Shown here: one piece after another, positions 1 to 7,509 of the stretch
How the letters are laid out: every line of letters begins with the position of its first letter
Position numbering within the stretch: the stretch's first letter is position 1
Assembly (NCBI GenBank): GCA_002473385.1
Contig: DKTR01000043.1
Span: 1 to 11,866 of the forward strand
Direction: 5' to 3'
Length of the DNA: 11,866 bases
DNA from: Lachnospiraceae bacterium UBA7225
GTDB taxonomy: Bacteria > Bacillota > Clostridia > Lachnospirales > Lachnospiraceae
Translations under genes and position numbers: made by a program
Notes under the pieces: generated by a model
Told to the model about the DNA's origin: nothing
Seen by the model: the letters and a program-made list of their open reading frames with translations, nothing else
Databases searched by the model: none

Positions 1-24
1 CGTCTGCCATTCCGACACGCCGGC

Positions 25-59
25 AAATGTTTTTCAGTCTCATCGACCGAAAAACATTT
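25..59 (-). terminator. AT-rich hairpin downstream of metY
   Basis: An 11-bp perfect inverted repeat (arms at 25-35 and 49-59, AAATGTTTTTC and its complement) encloses a 13-nt loop, about 43 bp past the metY stop codon. It could end the leftward transcript. However, the stem is AT-rich and no clear T-run follows it in the leftward direction, so it may only slow the polymerase or protect the 3' end. The remaining bases of 1-102 show no gene that I can support. Confidence 0.35.
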
Positions 60-102
60 TATCATACATACCAGTATTTTGCAAGCATATTTTGGTATAA
101 AA

Positions 103-1386
103 TTACGCCTGTTCCAGCGCCTGCGCAAGATCTGCCAACAGATCATCCACATTTTCAATGCCGACGGAAAGCCGGATCATTCCCGGCGATACGCCTGCTT
201 CCTGCAGCTGCTGGTCATTCATCTGGCGATGCGTATGACTCGCCGGATGAAGAACACCGGTCCGCGCATCCGCCACATGAGTGACGATTGCCGCCAGCTT
301 CAGACTGTCCATAAACCGCACAGCCGCCTCCCGTCCTCCGGTCAGTTCAAAGGAAATCACACCGCAGGTTCCCTTCGGCATATATTTCTGTGCAAGTGCA
401 TAATATTTGTCGGTCGGCAGCCCGGCATAATTGACATGGCTCACCTTCTCATGACTGTTCAGATACTCCGCAATTCTGCCCGCATTGTAGCAGTGACGCT
501 CCATACGCAGCGCCAGTGTCTCCAGACCAACATTCAGCAAAAAGCAGTTCATAGGCGACGGCACCGCACCGAGATCGCGCATAAGCTGCACAGTCGCCTT
601 TGTAATATATGCCGCTTTTCCAAATTTTTTTGTATAGACAATACCATGGTAGGATTCATCCGGCTCCGTCAGTCCGTGAAATTTGCTGCCGCAGGCATCC
701 CAGTCAAAATTACCGCTGTCCACAATGGCACCGCCGATCTGCATGGCATGTCCGTCCATATATTTTGTAGTGGAATGCGTAACGATATCCGCTCCCCACT
801 CAAACGGACGACAGTTGATCGGCGTAGCAAAAGTATTATCCACAATCAGCGGGACCTGATGCGCATGCGCAATCCGTGCGAATTTCTCAATATCTAGCAC
901 CACCAGCGCCGGATTAGCGATCGTCTCTGCAAACATCACTTTTGTATTCGGACGGAATGCCGCCGCAATCGTCTCCTCATCGGCATCGGCATCGACAAAG
1001 GTACAATCAATACCGAGCTTCTTCAAAGTAGCATAAAACAGATTGTAGGTCCCGCCGTAAATCGTAGCGGACGCAACGATATGATCTCCTGCCTCGCAGA
1101 TATTCAGCACAGCGTAAAAATTCGCTGCCTGCCCGGAGCTGGTGAGTACTGCCGCAACACCGCCCTCCAGATCCGCAATCTTTGCCGCTACCATATCACT
1201 GGTCGGATTCTGCACACGGGAGTAGAAATAGCCTTCCTCCTCCAGATCAAACAATCCTCCCATCTGCTCTGTCGATTCATATTTAAAAGTCGTACTCTGA
1301 ATGATCGGCAGAATCCGCGGTTCACCGTTTTTCGGTTCCCATCCCGACTGAATGCACTTTGTTTCCTGCCTGTATTGCTTTTCCAT
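103..1386 (-). CDS. metY: O-acetylhomoserine sulfhydrylase (MetY-type, PLP-dependent)
   Basis: This is a 427-aa cytosolic enzyme of the Cys/Met metabolism PLP family (fold type I). The family makes homocysteine from O-acetylhomoserine and sulfide, which is the direct sulfhydrylation route to methionine. Seen in the sequence: the N-terminal ETKCIQSGWEP and PIIQSTTFKYES segments typical of OAH sulfhydrylases; the YFYSRVQNPT motif; SSGQAAN in the cofactor phosphate region; the VDNTFATP segment; and the PLP-lysine motif HSTTKYMDGH with Lys208. Length is normal for MetY (about 425-430 aa), longer than cystathionine gamma-synthases. The ATG at 1386 is chosen because AGAGGAA lies 4 nt upstream; an in-frame TTG at 1416 has no comparable ribosome binding site. 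It lies 54 bp after nagA in the same direction. No SAM riboswitch or T-box leader is visible in that gap. The sulfhydrylase call is firm for the family, a little less so for the exact acyl-homoserine substrate. Confidence 0.93.
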   Translation of the reverse strand: MEKQYRQETKCIQSGWEPKNGEPRILPIIQSTTFKYESTEQMGGLFDLEEEGYFYSRVQNPTSDMVAAKIADLEGGVAAVLTSSGQAANFYAVLNICEAGDHIVASATIYGGTYNLFYATLKKLGIDCTFVDADADEETIAAAFRPNTKVMFAETIANPALVVLDIEKFARIAHAHQVPLIVDNTFATPINCRPFEWGADIVTHSTTKYMDGHAMQIGGAIVDSGNFDWDACGSKFHGLTEPDESYHGIVYTKKFGKAAYITKATVQLMRDLGAVPSPMNCFLLNVGLETLALRMERHCYNAGRIAEYLNSHEKVSHVNYAGLPTDKYYALAQKYMPKGTCGVISFELTGGREAAVRFMDSLKLAAIVTHVADARTGVLHPASHTHRQMNDQQLQEAGVSPGMIRLSVGIENVDDLLADLAQALEQA

Positions 1387-1390
1387 ACTG

Positions 1391-1397
1391 TTCCTCT
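1391..1397 (-). promoter_or_regulatory. Ribosome binding site deciding the metY start
   Basis: On the minus strand AGAGGAA is followed by CAGT and then the ATG at 1384-1386. It supports starting metY at 1386 rather than at the upstream in-frame TTG at 1416. Confidence 0.7.
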
Positions 1398-1440
1398 TTT
1401 CTACAACAGTCCCCAAAAATGGTCCGTTATTATTTTCTAT

Positions 1441-2571
1441 TTATACCGGAACTCCCCTGCAGATTACTTTAACCAGATTCAGTTCCTTATCAAGAAGCAC
1501 AAGATCTGCCGATTTGCCTTCGCGGATACTGCCGCATTCTCCGTAAAAGCCAAGTGCTTTTGCCGGTGTTGCAGTACATGCCTGCACTGCGTCCGCCAGC
1601 GGAATCTCCATTTCCTTCACAGCAACACGCAGACAGTCCATCAAGTTGGATGCTGAACCGGCAATTGTGCCGTCCTGCAGAGTCGCCAGCCTGCCGACAA
1701 CCTTTACAGGCTGTCCGCCGAGCGCATAATCCCCGTTTTCCATGCCGGTCGCCATCATACTGTCGCTGATCATGCAAATGCGTTCTGCGCCAAACATGGC
1801 AAATGCCGCCCGCACCATCGAGGGATGTACATGAATGCCGTCACAGATCAGTTCCACCGTTACCTCCTTTGCATCAAAGGCAGCGCCGATCACACCGGGC
1901 GCCCTATGCGTAAAAGGCGGCATTGCATTAAACAGATGTGTCACATGGCAGGCGCCTGACGCAAACGCTGCGGATGCCGTGTCATAGTCCGCCGTGGTGT
2001 GCGCCACAGAAACGACTGTCTGCTCCTTTGCTTCCTTTATGAAAGCAAAATCCCTATCCTCCTCCGGCGCTACCGCCACCTGACTGATTCTCCCGCCGGA
2101 GAGTTTCTGCATTTTCTCGAAGAACTGCAAATCCGGACGGTGAATATAGCTGCCATTCTGCGCGCCCTTCTTAGCCGCCGACACAAACGGTCCTTCCATC
2201 GTGATGCCGCGGATCCGGCTTCCACGGTTGTTCTCATATTTTCCCACATTTTCAAAAATCTTCGCAAGCTTTCCTTCGGAGAGTGTCATCGTCGCCGGTG
2301 ACACAGAGGTAACACCGTGCTCCATCTCATACTGCATAATAGCATCAAACGCTTCCACTGTTCCGTCGCAAAAATCATAGCCTGCGCATCCATGAAAATG
2401 TATGTCCACCAGCCCCGGTATTACATACAGCCCATCCGCGTCTATGGTCTGCTCCGTTTCCGTCAAAGGTAACTGCGGCGCAATCTGTCCGAAAACATTT
2501 CCGCTGATTTCAATATCTTCCTTTGTGAAGGAACCATCCTCTCCGTATACCAAGCCATTTTTTATAATCAT
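1441..2571 (-). CDS. nagA: N-acetylglucosamine-6-phosphate deacetylase
   Basis: This is a 376-aa enzyme of the amidohydrolase superfamily that removes acetate from GlcNAc-6-phosphate to give glucosamine-6-phosphate, the step before NagB. The metal and catalytic positions of the family are all visible: DIHFHG (His58, His60), TMEGPF (Glu126), the HTTADYD histidine (His191), THLFNAMPP (His212), a DGIHVHP substrate loop and MISDSMMATG with the catalytic Asp270. The C-terminal KSADLVLLD segment rebuilds the small beta domain typical of amidohydrolases. Length matches the family. The ATG follows GGAGGAA at good spacing. It lies 33 bp downstream of nagB in the same direction, giving a nagBA operon for use of amino sugars and recycling of cell-wall sugars. 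Nothing is truncated or odd. Confidence 0.97.
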   Translation of the reverse strand: MIIKNGLVYGEDGSFTKEDIEISGNVFGQIAPQLPLTETEQTIDADGLYVIPGLVDIHFHGCAGYDFCDGTVEAFDAIMQYEMEHGVTSVSPATMTLSEGKLAKIFENVGKYENNRGSRIRGITMEGPFVSAAKKGAQNGSYIHRPDLQFFEKMQKLSGGRISQVAVAPEEDRDFAFIKEAKEQTVVSVAHTTADYDTASAAFASGACHVTHLFNAMPPFTHRAPGVIGAAFDAKEVTVELICDGIHVHPSMVRAAFAMFGAERICMISDSMMATGMENGDYALGGQPVKVVGRLATLQDGTIAGSASNLMDCLRVAVKEMEIPLADAVQACTATPAKALGFYGECGSIREGKSADLVLLDKELNLVKVICRGVPV

Positions 2572-2604
2572 AACCGTTCCTCCTGTCCGGCCGCTGTCAT
2601 AATT

Positions 2605-3342
2605 TCAGATACGGTCTGCAATTTTAGAAAATGCTGCCTCATCTCCCACAACTGTCACATCCGCGTGAAGCTGAAGAACAGAAGCCGGTACCTGCGGTGT
2701 AATTGGTCCGAAGAACGCTTTTTCCACAATGTCTGCTTTATCCTCACCGCTGACGATTACCAGAATCCTTTTCGCAGACATAATAGTCTGGATACCCATG
2801 GTGTACGCCTGCGTCGGCACCTCATCGCGGGAAGCAAAAAATCTGGAATTCGCGTCAATAGTTGATGGTGCAAGATCAACGCAGTGCGTCCCCTTCGCAA
2901 ATGCATCATCCGGCTCATTAAAACCAATATGTCCGTTATGTCCCATACCAAGGAGCTGAAGATCTACACCGCCAGTGCTCCGTATCGTCTCGTCATACTG
3001 CCTGCACGCCTCAGCGGCATCCGCAATCGTGCCATCCGGCACATGTGTTTTTGCAGGATCTATATTTACATGCGAAAACAGATGATCGTTCATAAAATAG
3101 TAGTAGCTCTGCGGATTGTCATGCTGCAGCCCCCGGTACTCGTCCAGATTTACACTCGTAACGCCTGAAAAATCCAGGTCGCCATTCTCATACCATTCTG
3201 TCAGACACTTATACAGACCTACCGGTGAAGATCCTGTGGCAAGCCCAAGCACACACTCCGGTTTTGAAATCACCTGTGCACTGATAATGTTTGCCGCCTT
3301 TCTGCTCATGTCGTCGTAATCCTTTGCCTTCACAAATCTCAT
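2605..3342 (-). CDS. nagB: Glucosamine-6-phosphate deaminase
   Basis: This is a 245-aa cytosolic enzyme that isomerises and deaminates glucosamine-6-phosphate to fructose-6-phosphate and ammonia, feeding amino sugar carbon into glycolysis. Motifs: GLATGSSPVG phosphate loop (residues 33-42), the VNLDEYRGL segment with Asp67, the GMGHNGHIGFNEP signature (Asn136, His138, Glu143, the family's catalytic relay), and YTMGIQTI near the C-terminal third. The length matches the short Firmicutes form, which lacks the C-terminal extension of the E. coli enzyme. The start is firm: AAGGAGG sits 8 nt before the ATG. The 81-bp gap upstream is AT-rich next to the ribosome binding site, with TATAAA at 3366-3371, but no convincing -35 pairs with it. 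I also see no clear cre-type or NagR-type operator, so how it is controlled is open. Confidence 0.97.
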   Translation of the reverse strand: MRFVKAKDYDDMSRKAANIISAQVISKPECVLGLATGSSPVGLYKCLTEWYENGDLDFSGVTSVNLDEYRGLQHDNPQSYYYFMNDHLFSHVNIDPAKTHVPDGTIADAAEACRQYDETIRSTGGVDLQLLGMGHNGHIGFNEPDDAFAKGTHCVDLAPSTIDANSRFFASRDEVPTQAYTMGIQTIMSAKRILVIVSGEDKADIVEKAFFGPITPQVPASVLQLHADVTVVGDEAAFSKIADRI

Positions 3343-3423
3343 AATCCTTTTCCTCCTTAAAAATATTTATAATTTCGAGGCAGAGTAGAAGCACACCTCA
3401 TAAAGTCCGAAGTCAGCCGTCTC

Positions 3424-5310
3424 TCAATCAAAAAATCCACCAATCCGGCTGCTGATGTCTGCCAGATGATTGTACATCAGTATATGATATTCATCGAGCA
3501 ATGAAGGAACCAGCTTTTCACCCTCATTATAGCGATATCGCACACCATCACCTGTCATGATCATATTCGCCGTAATCACCGGAATCTCCGCCTGCAGTTC
3601 CTGCAGATATCTCTGGTAACCAGTCAGAGGTATGCCAGCCTTTTCAAACAGCATTCCACCCAGATAATTCAGACTGATGTCCTCCCCTGCCATCTCTTCA
3701 CCAAGACTGAAATTCGCCCACATAATATATGGTACAATGTAATTGTCAAAATATATTTCATCCGAACCTTCCCGCTCCAGACCAAGCAGGCGCAGAATCG
3801 TATTGGTAATGTAATCGGACGGCTGATGATCGCCGAACATCAGGATAATTGTATCCTCCTCCTGCCCTGCAAAATAGTTCACCAGCATTTCAAATGCGCG
3901 GTCACTTTCCAGCATCAGTGTGAGATATTTCTCCGCTGCGCGCACACTGGTTGTCTTATTTTCCAGATCCGTGAGATGAACACTTTCCTCAAAGCCCTCC
4001 ACATCCTTGCTGTATGCACCGTGATTCTGCATGGTGACTTCAAAAACAAACATTTTCTCATCCGCCTGTTTTTCCTCATACAGTTCAATAATCTTCGTAA
4101 ACGCGGAATTATTGCTGATATAATTGCGGATCAGCAGCGGATTGGTGAAGTCATCCTTAAACAGCATATTTTCAAACCCCAGTCTGGGATATACCTCATC
4201 CCTGTCCCACCCGGATGCATAATAGGGATGGATTGCCGTCGTCTGATATCCAAGTGAGCCAAGATAACTGGCTAATGACGGTATCCCGCTTTTTATATAC
4301 TGCTGATACGGCACACTTCCTGCCGGAAGAAAAGCCATCGAATCCCCTGTCAGAAATTCATACTCCGAATTTGCCGTATTGCCGCCTTTCACGGAGACAT
4401 AACAGTTTCCCTTAATTACATTATCCTCCAGCGAGTGGATAAAGGGCATATAATCATAATCCGTTTCAAATTCCCCGAACACAGACAGATCAGAAAACGC
4501 CTCATTCATAATAACAATCACATTTGGCAGATCATTCCCCGCCTGTTCCACGAAGGTATCTGCCTGTGCTTCCGCTTTCGTCTTTGCATCTCCTTCATCT
4601 GTCCATGCGGCAGCAGAATCCGCCTGCACAGTTTCTATGTAAGAAGAAGCGATCTCCTGCGCTTTCTGCGCTGTGTATCCGTCCGGCTTCTGCACCTTCA
4701 TGTATTTCAGATTTCCAAGGAAGCCGACTGTCAGTCCGTTGTTCCGGTACAAAACATTCGGCGTAAACAGCGTTGTGTCCAGACTAAACATCGAAACAGC
4801 AGTGTCTGTCCCGATTGCCTGCACCCATGTGACCAGGGCAAGAATCAGAGCCGCAGAGCCAGCAAGCCGTATTGCGGGCCTTCTCAATTTAATCGAAGTC
4901 CGGCTTCCCAGAAAGGATATCAACAGGAATCCCAGCACCACAAAAACCAGCCTGCCCGAGATGGTATATTCATAATTTCCTGCAACAGAAACCGCTGTAC
5001 CCAGAGAATACAGATCCCATGGAACGATCGGTGAAGACCGGAAGTCTACTACGAAATAATTAACCAGCCCGAACAGCATCGGAAACAACGGTGCCAGCGC
5101 ACAGCCAATTGCAGTACTGCCAGAAGCAAAACTGCAAATGGCGAACAGCAGATAATAAAACAGCAGGTTCAGAAGAAAAACCGGCACTGTCAGATCCCAT
5201 GGCACATGTGTATAAAACTCCAGACAGCATAGTGTCAAAGGGGGCAGCAGTACCAGAAGCAGCACATTTGCCCACTTTGCTTTTATTCTAAAATCAGATA
5301 TTTTTTTCAT
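3424..5310 (-). CDS. LtaS-family phosphoglycerol transferase / sulfatase-fold membrane enzyme
   Basis: This 628-aa protein belongs to the LTA synthase family. Such enzymes take phosphoglycerol from phosphatidylglycerol and add it to a lipoteichoic-acid or related glycopolymer on the outer face of the membrane. The N-terminal part (about residues 10-170) has five hydrophobic helices. After a linker rich in Ala, Asp and Glu (about 210-260) comes the extracellular sulfatase-fold domain. Seen: NVIVIMNEAFSD (metal-binding Glu270), GGNTANSEYEFLTG (nucleophile Thr313), SGWDRDE (Trp368 and Arg370 substrate pocket), MQNHG (His430) and FGDHQPSD (metal ligands Asp494 and His495). All catalytic positions are therefore intact. 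I prefer the ATG at 5310 with GTGAGG 6 nt upstream; an in-frame GTG at 5322 would add four residues but lies in that ribosome site. It sits 29 bp after the rhomboid-fold gene, very likely in one operon. Whether it makes true LTA or modifies another polymer cannot be read from the sequence. Confidence 0.9.
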   Translation of the reverse strand: MKKISDFRIKAKWANVLLLVLLPPLTLCCLEFYTHVPWDLTVPVFLLNLLFYYLLFAICSFASGSTAIGCALAPLFPMLFGLVNYFVVDFRSSPIVPWDLYSLGTAVSVAGNYEYTISGRLVFVVLGFLLISFLGSRTSIKLRRPAIRLAGSAALILALVTWVQAIGTDTAVSMFSLDTTLFTPNVLYRNNGLTVGFLGNLKYMKVQKPDGYTAQKAQEIASSYIETVQADSAAAWTDEGDAKTKAEAQADTFVEQAGNDLPNVIVIMNEAFSDLSVFGEFETDYDYMPFIHSLEDNVIKGNCYVSVKGGNTANSEYEFLTGDSMAFLPAGSVPYQQYIKSGIPSLASYLGSLGYQTTAIHPYYASGWDRDEVYPRLGFENMLFKDDFTNPLLIRNYISNNSAFTKIIELYEEKQADEKMFVFEVTMQNHGAYSKDVEGFEESVHLTDLENKTTSVRAAEKYLTLMLESDRAFEMLVNYFAGQEEDTIILMFGDHQPSDYITNTILRLLGLEREGSDEIYFDNYIVPYIMWANFSLGEEMAGEDISLNYLGGMLFEKAGIPLTGYQRYLQELQAEIPVITANMIMTGDGVRYRYNEGEKLVPSLLDEYHILMYNHLADISSRIGGFFD

Positions 5311-5316
5311 TTCATG

Positions 5317-5322
5317 CCTCAC
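5317..5322 (-). promoter_or_regulatory. Ribosome binding site deciding the LtaS-like start
   Basis: GTGAGG on the minus strand is 6 nt before the ATG at 5308-5310. The alternative in-frame GTG start is part of this same hexamer, and no better purine-rich site lies upstream of it at normal spacing. Confidence 0.55.
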
Positions 5323-5339
5323 ATATACTTTTCTGTACT

Positions 5340-6194
5340 CTATGAGAGATGAACATGCTCATGCGTAAACAGATGATCTTGACAGTACTCGTAATTTCCA
5401 TCACACTTAGAACAGAAACGAAACTCAAGATCGTCTCCATCCAGCTCCGTTCTTCCGCACACCGCACATTTATGGCGCGTGATCTGCCCATTTTTCACAC
5501 GTGTCGGTGCCGTTGCCTTCTTAAATTCATACCGGCGCTTCTGCTCTTTCGGCGAAAAACGCTTCATATTGCGCGTACCAAGGAAAAATACAATAAAGTT
5601 CAGCAGCGATGCGATAATTACCACTTTGCCCGACCAGCCGCTGTTAATAAAGTTCACAACAATAAAGAAACCATAAATCAGTCCCAGCCACTTCATCTTG
5701 ATCGGAATGAAAAAATACAGCAGCACCTGGGCGTTCGGATAAGTTGCAGTAAATGCAAGTAAAATAGACATACTGATATAGTATGTGCTGAACGTACCCC
5801 CAAACACCGGAATCACCGTGGATGGATAGCTTATGCGGAATATTCCGTAAAGAACGAACGCACCAATGACTGTAAAAATAACTCCGGAGAAAATATACAG
5901 GTTATAGCGGAAAGCTCCCCAGGTTTTCTCCAGCGTATTTCCAACCGAGTAGTAAAAATACAGCATGATGATGGTGAAAATATCCAGGCTTCCCGGCGGG
6001 ATCAGAATCCAGGACACCACTCTCCACACCTGCCCGCGCAGAATATAGGCAGGCTCCAGTGTCAGCCAATTCAGGATACTCGGGCTGAGCAGTTCCATCA
6101 GATATCCCGCCGCATAAAGAGCAATCATGTAAGCTGACAGATTGCGAATGGCATATCTGCCAAATTTACGTTCCATTTTTGTAATCCACTTCAT
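5340..6194 (-). CDS. Rhomboid-fold membrane protein lacking catalytic residues, with zinc-ribbon-like tail
   Basis: This 284-aa polytopic membrane protein has about six hydrophobic segments between residues 20 and 206. Rhomboid-like signs are the GQVWRVVSWILIPPG stretch before a membrane helix, the WG-x-FRYN loop, and the TYPNAQVLLYFFIPIKMKWLG block. However, the GxSG serine motif is absent: the matching region reads FSTYYISMSILLAF. The His expected in the last helix is also absent (VVIIASLLNFIVFF). It therefore looks like a pseudo-rhomboid that would bind or sort membrane proteins rather than cut them. A basic cytosolic stretch (210-240) leads into a tail with CxxC (Cys243, Cys246), CSKC (Cys261, Cys264), Cys271 and several His, probably a zinc-binding module. 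The ATG follows AAAGGTG, driven by a consensus promoter. It lies directly upstream of the LtaS-like gene, suggesting a shared envelope role (inference). The catalytic-site reading needs a structural alignment. Confidence 0.8.
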   Translation of the reverse strand: MKWITKMERKFGRYAIRNLSAYMIALYAAGYLMELLSPSILNWLTLEPAYILRGQVWRVVSWILIPPGSLDIFTIIMLYFYYSVGNTLEKTWGAFRYNLYIFSGVIFTVIGAFVLYGIFRISYPSTVIPVFGGTFSTYYISMSILLAFTATYPNAQVLLYFFIPIKMKWLGLIYGFFIVVNFINSGWSGKVVIIASLLNFIVFFLGTRNMKRFSPKEQKRRYEFKKATAPTRVKNGQITRHKCAVCGRTELDGDDLEFRFCSKCDGNYEYCQDHLFTHEHVHLS

Positions 6195-6210
6195 ATTGTC
6201 ACACCTTTTC

Positions 6211-6235
6211 CATCTAGTCTTCTATTTCATCTAGT
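6211..6235. repeat. Direct repeat CATCTAGT flanking the rhomboid-gene transcription start
   Basis: CATCTAGT occurs at 6211-6218 and again at 6228-6235. On the minus strand these read ACTAGATG. One copy overlaps the -10 box of the rhomboid-gene promoter; the other lies just before its ribosome binding site. The 17-bp period is not a whole number of helical turns, so an operator role is only a possibility. Confidence 0.4.
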
Positions 6236-6261
6236 ATAAAATCATCCGCAAAATTTGTCAA
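6233..6261 (-). promoter_or_regulatory. Sigma-A promoter for the rhomboid-fold / LtaS-like operon
   Basis: On the minus strand a perfect -35 TTGACA (6256-6261) is separated by exactly 17 bp from -10 TATACT (6233-6238). The gene starts about 39 bp further on. It is back to back with the aroC promoter, with 14 bp between the two -35 boxes. Confidence 0.8.
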
Positions 6262-6275
6262 TCAGGCCAAACGAC

Positions 6276-6304
6276 TTTACAATCTTTTCATAATTCGCTA
6301 TACT
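6276..6304 (+). promoter_or_regulatory. Sigma-A promoter for aroC
   Basis: -35 TTTACA (6276-6281), a 17-bp spacer and -10 TATACT (6299-6304) lead to a short untranslated region and AGGAGG at 6322-6327 before the aroC ATG. No leader peptide or attenuator fits in the roughly 25-nt leader. Confidence 0.75.
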
Positions 6305-6335
6305 GTTACTAATCTTTTTTCAGGAGGCAGATACC

Positions 6336-7439
6336 ATGGCAGGTTCTACATATGGCAGATTATTTCAGATCAGCACCTGGGGCGAATCACACGGCAAAGC
6401 GCTCGGCGTTGTTGTGGACGGCTGTCCCGCCGGTCTTCCGCTCTGTGAAGACGATATCCAGAAATTTTTAAACCGCAGAAAGCCCGGGCAAAATGCTTTT
6501 TCCACTCCACGCAAAGAGAATGACACGGTACAGATCCTCTCAGGCATCTTTGAGGGGAAAACAACCGGATGCCCGATTTCCATGCTTGTCTTCAACGAAA
6601 CGCAGCGTTCTGCGGATTACAGTGAAATCGCCGGTTATTATCGTCCCGGACACGCAGACTATACCTTTGACGTAAAATATGGCTTCCGTGATTATCGCGG
6701 CGGTGGACGCTCCTCCGGGCGCGAGACCATCGGCAGAGTTGCCGCCGGTGCCGTTGCCTGCAAAATTCTTGCGTCTCTCGGCATTACCTTTACGTCTTAC
6801 GTGCGCTCCATCGGTCCGGTAGAGATTGACCCGCAGCGTTTTGATGAGGCACAAATCAGCCAGAATCCGTTAAACATGCCTGATGCCGTGGCTGCAGGGC
6901 AGGCGGCGGAATATCTCTCCGGCTGCAAATCAGACGGAGATTCCGCAGGCGGTGTTGTGGAGTGCATCGTCCACCATCTTCCGGCAGGGCTTGGCGATCC
7001 CGTCTTTGAAAAGCTGAGTGCAAATCTTGCCAAGGCAATGTGCTCTATAGGCGCCGTCAAATCCTTTGAGATCGGTGACGGACTGGCTGCAGCCAAAGCG
7101 CGCGGCAGTGAGAATAACGACGGCTTTGCCTCTACGGAAAACGGTCTGGTCTATAAGTGCACCAATCACAGCGGCGGAACGCTCGGCGGCATCAGCGATG
7201 GCAGCAATCTTCTGCTGCGCATCGGTTTTAAACCCACCCCATCCATTTCCATCCCGCAGCAGACCGTCTCACGCTGCGGCGAGCAGCTTACTGTCCGCGT
7301 AAAGGGACGTCATGATCCCCTGATCGCTGCCCGTGCTGTTGTAGTAGCAGAATCCATGGCAGCAATCACTATCGTGGATGCACTTTTTGCAAATATGTAT
7401 GCACGGATGGATGCGCTTCTGGATTTTTATCAGAAATAA
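6336..7439 (+). CDS. aroC: Chorismate synthase
   Basis: This is a 367-aa cytosolic enzyme that removes phosphate from 5-enolpyruvylshikimate-3-phosphate to make chorismate, the last step of the shikimate pathway and branch point to Phe, Tyr, Trp, folate and quinones. It needs reduced FMN. The signatures are in place: STWGESHG with the catalytic His19 near the N-terminus; RPGHADYT with the second conserved His106; the RGGGRSSGRET FMN and substrate loop (about 121-131); GGTLGGISDGSN; and GRHDP followed by VVVAESM near the C-terminus. Length is typical. The start is clear, with AGGAGG 8 nt upstream. No other shikimate gene is next to it; both neighbours run on the opposite strand, and it has its own promoter and terminator, so it is a single-gene transcription unit. 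Confidence 0.98.
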   Translation: MAGSTYGRLFQISTWGESHGKALGVVVDGCPAGLPLCEDDIQKFLNRRKPGQNAFSTPRKENDTVQILSGIFEGKTTGCPISMLVFNETQRSADYSEIAGYYRPGHADYTFDVKYGFRDYRGGGRSSGRETIGRVAAGAVACKILASLGITFTSYVRSIGPVEIDPQRFDEAQISQNPLNMPDAVAAGQAAEYLSGCKSDGDSAGGVVECIVHHLPAGLGDPVFEKLSANLAKAMCSIGAVKSFEIGDGLAAAKARGSENNDGFASTENGLVYKCTNHSGGTLGGISDGSNLLLRIGFKPTPSISIPQQTVSRCGEQLTVRVKGRHDPLIAARAVVVAESMAAITIVDALFANMYARMDALLDFYQK

Positions 7440-7463
7440 TATGTCACAAGCAGTATTACACAA

Positions 7464-7498
7464 GTAACCGCCGGTATGGTACCGGCGGTACACTTTTT
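7464..7498 (+). terminator. Intrinsic terminator after aroC
   Basis: A 9-bp GC-rich stem CCGCCGGTA/TACCGGCGG (7468-7476 and 7480-7488) with a 3-nt loop is followed by a T-run at 7493-7498. Outer bases can pair further if one A is bulged. In the reverse direction the same hairpin lies about 20 bp past the end of the lactonase-family gene, but no good T-run follows, so it works best for aroC. Confidence 0.9.
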
Positions 7499-7509
7499 TC
7501 GGTCATTTT

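Noticed and set aside
79..897. Long open frame (272 codons) on the plus strand opposite metY
   Set aside because: It lies fully antisense to a clear metY gene, its product is rich in His, Arg and Cys in the way antisense frames are, and it has no ribosome site or recognisable motif.
1387..1440. Possible SAM riboswitch or T-box ahead of metY
   Set aside because: Only 54 bp is available and no conserved stems or terminator are seen.
3343..3423. Possible promoter and hairpin upstream of nagB
   Set aside because: TATAAA at 3366-3371 lacks a good -35 at proper spacing, and the GAGG...CCTC pairing is short with wobble pairs, so neither was called.
4435..5034. Open frame of 199 codons antisense to the LtaS-like gene
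   Set aside because: Composition and lack of any motif mark it as a shadow of the coding strand.
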